Positions 59,801 to 64,000 of a stretch of DNA of 64,000 nucleotides are shown piece by piece. Under the pieces are notes generated by a model. That model was not told the origin of the DNA and did not search any database. It saw only the letters and a program-made list of their open reading frames with translations. How positions within the stretch are numbered: the stretch's first letter is position 1; every line of letters begins with the position of its first letter. Position numbers and translations under genes: made by a program. Where the stretch lies: assembly GCA_037833965.1 (NCBI GenBank), contig AP031353.1:20648501-20712500 (forward strand), in the 5' to 3' direction. The stretch is from Marchantia polymorpha subsp. ruderalis. Taxonomy: Eukaryota > Streptophyta > Marchantiopsida > Marchantiales > Marchantiaceae.

Positions 59801-59995
59801 GCCTTTCTGTCGAAGGCACAGGATACCATGTCCGCCCTCGAAGGGGAGGTGTCCGCGGCGTTGCAGCGGTTGGGACTGCGCAGTCGAGCGGAAGACTGGC
59901 AGGGTAGGGAGTTAGTGCGCGGCAGTCGTCCGCGCAGGAGACGTAGTACAGGTTCCGCGGAGTGTAGTGTAGCGTGGTTCCGTGCAGGCGTGTAG
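56840..59995 (+). CDS. U3-encoded accessory ORF, copy 2 (1051 codons)
   Basis: This is the same protein as at 40851-43991, about 98% identical, with the conserved ATG at 57092 (codon 85). It is five residues longer because of one additional 15-bp palindrome unit at 58263-58356. The frame stays open through the N-terminal domain, the proline-rich middle and the coiled-coil C-terminal domain. It lies in the U3 of a 5' LTR, upstream of the TATA box (60032), so the copy in the 3' LTR would be the one carried at the end of the genomic RNA. No known function. Confidence 0.8.
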   Translation: MTFDRAAENVPFLNSRFQSLVRAARIHLLAAEHSRRRRTGDFLLIEGEVSARDLELRAIRVCRERKKRGQCGSRMSGRANPRNAMTRPSRLRMVPLRLPQNGLRAFEERLIARKLDFLLWGWNYICANMVREWLEPQGPPSRGLRPHVDRWTVQDWAQALGRCAGMPGHLLFDSESIKVTKQEEAQFVELFKTGRSTKNGYRTRDYKDRFRRTLSAALMQLLQPHRACYITLWQVSFVECVIEGTPIHWASILHRVMRQHAFEEKGGTLNHLSPFLINFYRQRNCLTAAELVHFPPLSIDHPGKYVRENEVDTDAEESPTSTPSRRRDEGRHTPAARVPRKRRWREESEEEQHQEPSAPIRPRPLCEPYSRPKQKARRLVLPADSADTATIATEIGSASPERREEARTTAGATGHAATSSGERPPTGQGPPELPRAMRTDVPFAHRRTSADGRASADRRTQVDVDLRLRVGRSSPPVHRRSPVHRSPVHRSPVHRTPPHVPPVHRQESPPFQRRKGKEPAEEPPTRHRPSGPDPPAHHAPQFAPSAPGPSSRGDTSRERAEAAPSAGSPPIDAPSAVGPIGQGTSGVRPPAMSPSAIDVRGATPAADKAPANAPAHGPGTAPTDRSREQQQTEERSDCPRDEISMRDAQSNPAQPPSARPPSATDDGGRENAVGDQQASDGDAAQVHSPSALDILATSSEAAAVPSQAAHVDDVQPHSGQSPTQSMATEILHSDDDDGGSTEEMSGAEDTEEEEEEIVGAPAAALSEQVIPLLRYLDRKVDKYADPLQPGSYIELVRRRTRTKVHTSKLLARVDQELRDLKEKHACLWGQYKLNQKFYKHTEKMKDEKLGELTKEQVKVKEALNSEQAQNRILSEELVRQTRLLEQCQLARQADEELIRRLQSECGELRAQRAEAESQLVIIEEDRRKEADRTKVETARRVAHCLKGYAHWEVKAQEKLTLREFELRAAGLLSGDSRSRRKVAKKLEAFLSKAQDTMSALEGEVSAALQRLGLRSRAEDWQGRELVRGSRPRRRRSTGSAECSVAWFRAGV
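58263..58356 (+). repeat. Palindrome array inside the U3 ORF, copy 2
   Basis: Five CCTGTGCACAGG-centred palindromes are present, against four in copy 1 (42274-42352). The unit change is 15 bp and keeps the frame. Confidence 0.88.
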
Positions 59996-60031
59996 CGTAG
60001 TGCAGTGTAGTGTTAGGTAGGACTTAGAAGG

Positions 60032-60060
60032 TATAAAATAGTTCCAGGCGTTTTGCCTGG
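60032..60060 (+). promoter_or_regulatory. LTR TATA box and hairpin (plus element)
   Basis: TATAAAA is at 60032-60038 and the hairpin CCAGGC-GTTTT-GCCTGG at 60044-60060, identical to the solo LTR. This should drive the genomic RNA of the plus element, starting near 60062 and leaving R-U5 of about 940 bp. Confidence 0.65.
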
Positions 60061-61027
60061 GGTTCTTTCCCATCAGAAGTGCAGATCAGGAACCCATTTC
60101 CTTTGCGTGTTTGTGTCCTTGAGTTCTGTCACCACGCACGAGGAGTTACAACTTAGCGTTCCGCATTTTGTAGCTGAAGGCCTTCGGCCGAATGTTCAGA
60201 GCTAGTACATTGGTTAGAGACTTGAGTAGTTCGGATCTGCACCTGCGGGTGACTGCCGATGCTCAGAGCCAGTGACTAGTTAGATACTTGAACAGTTTCG
60301 CCCCTACACCTTCGAGTGTTTCTTTCTGATTGTACTCCTTTGGGATTTTTCCCCTGAATGCCAAAGTGAAGTTTTGCTACTTCGTGTAAGCCTTGGTTGT
60401 AAATTCAGGTTACGCTGCAGCAGGTGCCTTGAGGGTAACCCCTGTAGTATTTCTGGGAATGGCAAGTGCCTGAGAATTCAAACTCTTCAATAGACTGTTG
60501 TTGTGTTACTGGAATGTTTCTCAGTGAGTCCTTCAGTGCGGACCTGTGTTCTCTGCGCGTTTTGTGAGTTGAGAGTGTTGTTCACCGCGTCTGAGTGACT
60601 TCGATCCGAAGTAGGCAGTCCAAACCGGGTTTCCTACACTAGCAGCAAGCTAGTGGAAGTGTTGTAAAAGCCGGATTTGGAAGTCACTGCCCGCAGCTTT
60701 GCCGAGTGTGCTCGTGAGAGACTTTCCCCCTGAAATCTTGAAGTAGAGGTCCTAACGGATCTCAGGGTTGTGTTTCTGCAGTTTCAGGTGTGTGTGTGTG
60801 TGTGTGTTACGCTGCACTGTGCGACCTCCGAGTGCGCTCCGAGTGGACACTTGCAGTATTTCTGGGAGTGACAGTCGCCTGAGAATTCAAACTCATCAAT
60901 AGTCTGTTAAACGTGACACTTTGTACCCTGTGTGTTCCTCTGTCCCTGTGGGTTCGACCTTTCTACCACTATATTGCAGTTTTAGCCTTTAGTGGGTTAT
61001 TACATAAGAAGACCGACAACTTCTTTT

Positions 61028-61045
61028 TGGCGCCGCTGCCGGGGA
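61028..61045 (+). promoter_or_regulatory. Primer-binding site, tRNA-Asp (plus element)
   Basis: TGGCGCCGCTGCCGGGGA, one mismatch to plant tRNA-Asp, lies 23 bases after the LTR end at 61004. Confidence 0.9.
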
Positions 61046-61080
61046 CAGTTGCGTCAACACCGGGGTTTTTACGAGCAGCC

Positions 61081-61122
61081 ATGCTCGGTGAATGTCGACT
61101 GGGGCTAGCGGGAGCAACCTAA
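61081..61122 (+). CDS. 13-codon upstream frame overlapping gag start
   Basis: ATG at 61081 opens MLGECRLGLAGAT and stops at 61122; the gag ATG (61092) lies inside it in another frame. The minus element has the same arrangement, length and first six residues (54529-54488, MLGECRRAIVWET). It could lower gag initiation or act through leaky scanning. Confidence 0.5.
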   Translation: MLGECRLGLAGAT

Positions 61123-63923
61123 GTGCTAGAGCTGTCCGCAAGTTCCGACGAGATTCAGAGAAGGTCGTGGAAGAGACACGGCGTCAAAACAAGAAAACAC
61201 CAAAAAGAGTACCTAAGCCTAGTTCGGCCGACATCCTTGGGGAACCTACCCCCGGCGACTCGGAACCAAACTTGGTGCTTACAGTTCTACTAGATATTCC
61301 TTGCACGGACCCGCCTAGTGAAGTAGAACCGACCGCCCGAGAACCGTCGACAGACACACCGATGGCGGACGGACAAGCCAATGTGCGGCTACCTCAGCCG
61401 ATTACTAAACATTCCTACCCGAAGTACAAAGGGAGTGGGGATGACGACGATGCAGATTCATACATCAAGTTGTTCGAGTCGGTGTCTATTGCCAATCGCG
61501 AGATCGCTGACGACGACCGACTAAGGATCTTTCCAAGCCTTCTGCGGAAGAAAGCGAGGAGTTGGTACAATCACGAGAGCATCGATCCGACTGGGTTGAC
61601 AACATGGGCCCAGCTGAAGGAAAAGTTCCTTCGCCGCTTTCGCGAGCTCGGCTACGACAGCCGGGTTTTGACAAAGTTACGTAATTTGCAGCGAGAGAAG
61701 AAGGAGAGTCTGCGTGACTACACTGAGAGATTTCTGGACCTCCTTGACAGAATACCGAAAACAGGACCAGGGTCCCCTTTCTCGGTACAACAAGCTGTGG
61801 ATTGGTACGTGACCGGTTTAACTCGGGAGATGGAGACTTTTTGCCGACGCAGCAAGTGCGACACTATTGAGGATGTGATTGCATCGGCAGAAGCCTTCGA
61901 AACTTCCACTCTCAACCGAAGAGGGAGAGAGAGACGGGAGTCGAAGGAGCGAAAACCGAAGGGGGGGCGAAGACGACGTAGAGGTACAACTCCGTCATCG
62001 GAGGAATCGTCTTCGGACGAGAACCGTTCCTCATCCGAAGAAGAGGAAACCTCATCGTCGGAGGAGGAGAAGAAGAGGAAGAAGCATGGGTCAGCGAAGA
62101 AAAAGGGCACCCGACGAGTGACTACGGACAGAGCGCCGGGAGACATAGCCTCGAAGATGGAGACCCTTGTGAAGGACTTCGCCGATCTCAAGGTGCAAGT
62201 GGTAGGCGGGCATGATCGCCGAAAATCACCCGGGAGAGTGCGAGCGAACTTATGGTGTACTACGTGCGGGGCGGTGGGACATGCAAACACCGAGTGCCTT
62301 ACCACCCGTCCGTCATATCCAGTCAACGCAGTAGAGTGGGCACAACCGTACTATGGAGAGCACCCTCAGTACTATGGAGAGGCTAGCGAAGAGACAGCCT
62401 ACGCCGTCCAGTCGGTTTCTACCCCTCCTGCAGTTTCAGCAATGCAAGTCCCACGGTATATTCCGGTGGATCGGGCCACTACAGTACCCGTGAGGCGGAG
62501 GGCACCTCTAGGGACGTTTGACCCACCGCCACCGCGAGCTTGTTATAATTGCGGGGAAGTTGGGCACTTCTCACCGCAGTGTCCCCATCCAAAGAGGCGA
62601 AACGATTATGCTCCGACATGTAGTAATTGCAAGAAGACCGGACATACTGCGCCAGAGTGTGATCAGCCACCAGTCCCTCGGCCAGCGGTACGATTTGTGA
62701 ACACTCCTGCCAAGGAGGACGTCCAAGTTAACCAGGTCGAAGTAGGTTCAGACGGGGATGGCGAAGACGAAGAATGGCCGGCGGAAGAGGTTATGTGCGC
62801 ACGGGTCGAAACTCGTAGTTCCAAGAAATCGAAGGAGCAAGAGCGTGACACTCGCAAGCACGAACGGAGAACCGACGACCGGACGGGAAAAGGAAAGGAG
62901 AAGACATCCAGCAAGTCCGACTTGCGACCTGCTCGGAAGTCTTCGGCTACGCGAGAGGCACCAGCAGTGCGCCCCCAGACAGCAGTCGAGGACGAGCCAG
63001 TGCGCCTACTGAAACGGGACTATGCTCCGGATATCCGCAACGAGGTAACCAACCTGTTGAAGGAAGCGATCCGCACGCAAAAGGACCCACCACGGCCAGA
63101 CTTGACATCCTCCCTTGGGGCGAAGTTGGCAGCCACCGTGGAACCTCGCAGAGCGTCGCCGACCCCGGCGACCCAACGCGCCCACTATGACTTGGTCGAA
63201 GATCTCGGGAGTCGAAAAGTGAACATCACGTTCAAGCAGCTCTTGGAGGACAATAAGACGTATCGGAGAATGTTGATGCTTTCGCTACGGCATCCGCGGA
63301 AGCCGCGCGCATCCACATCCTCTCAAGTATATCAAGTGGAGAGCGAAGACCAAGGGCCACCAGAGATCGATGTGGAAATAGCAGGATGTTGTGTACGCAG
63401 GGTGCCAATCGACTCTGGATCAGGAGTCAACATAATGACGGAGGATACAGCGAGAGCCTTGGGGTTCAGTCAATACGAACCCTCGAAGCGTGTGTTGAGA
63501 TTAGCGGATCAGACGCGGAGAATGCCTGCAGGTATGCTGCGCAATGTCAAGACAATCATCGGGGGTGCGGACTTTCGGTTGACGTATATCATCCTTCAAC
63601 CGATGATGAAGCAGGGCTATGACGTTCTGCTCGGGCGACCATGGCTATATGGCGCACAAGTCAGATGTGATTGGCGAAGGCATCGCCTTAAGTTTCCCCA
63701 TCCTTCAGAACCGACCAAAACCATTACGGTACCCTGGAATAGGGTCCGGCACGAAGGAGAGACCCCATCGACAAGTGCAGGTTACACATCGGGCGAGGAC
63801 AGTGAGTCGACCGCGCGATCGGATTCCAGTGGTACCGAATCCGATTATTTCGTGGGATTCGTTGCCTGCTGTTCGGTGGGAGAAGAAGAAGAGCCGGAAG
63901 CTATTCAGCCGGAAGACGAATAG
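61092..63923 (+). CDS. gag-pro: Gag-protease polyprotein of the plus element (943 codons)
   Basis: Same layout as the minus-element protein: capsid domain (about 115-290, DDDDADSYIKLFESVSIANRE, WYNHES, LKEKFLRRFRELGY), Ser/Glu-rich tract, three zinc knuckles (CTTCGAVGHANTEC; CYNCGEVGHFSPQC; CSNCKKTGHTAPEC) and a retropepsin (VPIDSGSGVNIM, VLLGRPWL). It ends at UAG followed by CAA-TTA, the classic CAR-YYA read-through context. The same frame then continues with GLGRSE-SHTEGIVDPSDC, which is also conserved in the minus element. The window ends before the reverse transcriptase. Confidence 0.92.
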   Translation: MSTGASGSNLSARAVRKFRRDSEKVVEETRRQNKKTPKRVPKPSSADILGEPTPGDSEPNLVLTVLLDIPCTDPPSEVEPTAREPSTDTPMADGQANVRLPQPITKHSYPKYKGSGDDDDADSYIKLFESVSIANREIADDDRLRIFPSLLRKKARSWYNHESIDPTGLTTWAQLKEKFLRRFRELGYDSRVLTKLRNLQREKKESLRDYTERFLDLLDRIPKTGPGSPFSVQQAVDWYVTGLTREMETFCRRSKCDTIEDVIASAEAFETSTLNRRGRERRESKERKPKGGRRRRRGTTPSSEESSSDENRSSSEEEETSSSEEEKKRKKHGSAKKKGTRRVTTDRAPGDIASKMETLVKDFADLKVQVVGGHDRRKSPGRVRANLWCTTCGAVGHANTECLTTRPSYPVNAVEWAQPYYGEHPQYYGEASEETAYAVQSVSTPPAVSAMQVPRYIPVDRATTVPVRRRAPLGTFDPPPPRACYNCGEVGHFSPQCPHPKRRNDYAPTCSNCKKTGHTAPECDQPPVPRPAVRFVNTPAKEDVQVNQVEVGSDGDGEDEEWPAEEVMCARVETRSSKKSKEQERDTRKHERRTDDRTGKGKEKTSSKSDLRPARKSSATREAPAVRPQTAVEDEPVRLLKRDYAPDIRNEVTNLLKEAIRTQKDPPRPDLTSSLGAKLAATVEPRRASPTPATQRAHYDLVEDLGSRKVNITFKQLLEDNKTYRRMLMLSLRHPRKPRASTSSQVYQVESEDQGPPEIDVEIAGCCVRRVPIDSGSGVNIMTEDTARALGFSQYEPSKRVLRLADQTRRMPAGMLRNVKTIIGGADFRLTYIILQPMMKQGYDVLLGRPWLYGAQVRCDWRRHRLKFPHPSEPTKTITVPWNRVRHEGETPSTSAGYTSGEDSESTARSDSSGTESDYFVGFVACCSVGEEEEPEAIQPEDE

Positions 63924-64000
63924 CAATTACTTGTGGGACTGGGAAGGAGTGAGACGAGTCACACCGAGGGCATTGTCGACCCTAGTGACTGTCACGAAGT

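Larger units (their letters stand above)
55593..64000 (+). mobile_element. Athila-like Ty3/gypsy element, plus strand, runs off the window
   Basis: The 5' LTR is 55593-61004 (5412 bp, TGTGGTACCCCAC to GTGGGTTATTACA), followed by the primer-binding site (61028-61045), gag-pro (61092-63923), and the first codons of the pol region at the window end. It lies inside the 5' LTR of the minus element; the left flank is AAACC (55588-55592), which should recur after its 3' LTR. It belongs to the same family as the solo LTR at 39608-44996 and is related but distinct from the minus element. Everything seen looks whole and young. Confidence 0.9.

Noticed and set aside
54602-61004. One bidirectional LTR serving two divergent elements
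   Set aside because: The two head-to-head gag genes belong to different families, and each has its own LTR end and primer-binding site; nesting explains the arrangement.

Overview
The window looks like a piece of a land-plant nuclear genome. It carries spliced class III (secretory) plant peroxidase genes, Athila/Tat-like Ty3/gypsy elements primed by tRNA-Asp, Ty1/copia relics, a LINE, and a short insert that resembles organellar DNA. The peroxidase style and the element mix suggest a non-flowering plant such as a bryophyte, but that is a weak inference.

Layout. 1-5.8 kb is a graveyard: two nested LTR ends, a decayed gag, a Ty1/copia fragment, and an old relative (4230 to about 5765) of the giant LTRs found later. 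5.87-22.83 kb is a segmental duplication. Two long inverted arms (about 5868-11400 and 16745-22245) each carry one four-exon peroxidase. The left gene (8875-10896) has a stop codon in exon 4. The right gene (17268-19025, minus strand) encodes an intact 324-residue protein. A third partial copy (about 12729-14845) without a peroxidase lies in the spacer. The arms differ by small insertions: LINE-tailed pieces on the left, an organelle-like piece on the right. 24.1-28.6 kb is a damaged LINE preceded by two exact-length 165-bp tandem units. 28.6-38.5 kb is AT-rich, with a fold-back repeat, a LINE fragment, a 60-bp tandem repeat, a Ty3/gypsy relic and a Ty1/copia relic.

38.5-64 kb is GC-rich and made of very young Athila-like elements nested in each other. 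A minus-strand element runs from its left end at 38545 to beyond the window. Reading right to left it has: 5' LTR, primer-binding site, gag-pro, pol, polypurine tract, 3' LTR. A plus-strand solo LTR of a sister family (39608-44996, flanked by 5-bp duplications CTCTA) sits inside its 3' LTR. A plus-strand element of that sister family (55593 to beyond the end) sits inside its 5' LTR.

The striking point is that these LTRs are about 4.9-5.4 kb long and each carries a long open reading frame (856-1051 codons), in sense with gag-pol and upstream of the LTR's own TATA box, so inside U3. The protein has a conserved N-terminal domain, a proline-rich middle whose length and sequence are shaped by short GC-rich palindromes, and a conserved C-terminal coiled-coil domain. 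A decayed homologue occurs in the old LTR at about 4.2-5.8 kb. The elements also share a UAG-CAR-YYA read-through context between gag-pro and pol, a 13-codon upstream reading frame overlapping the gag start, and a hairpin with a compensated base pair next to the TATA box.
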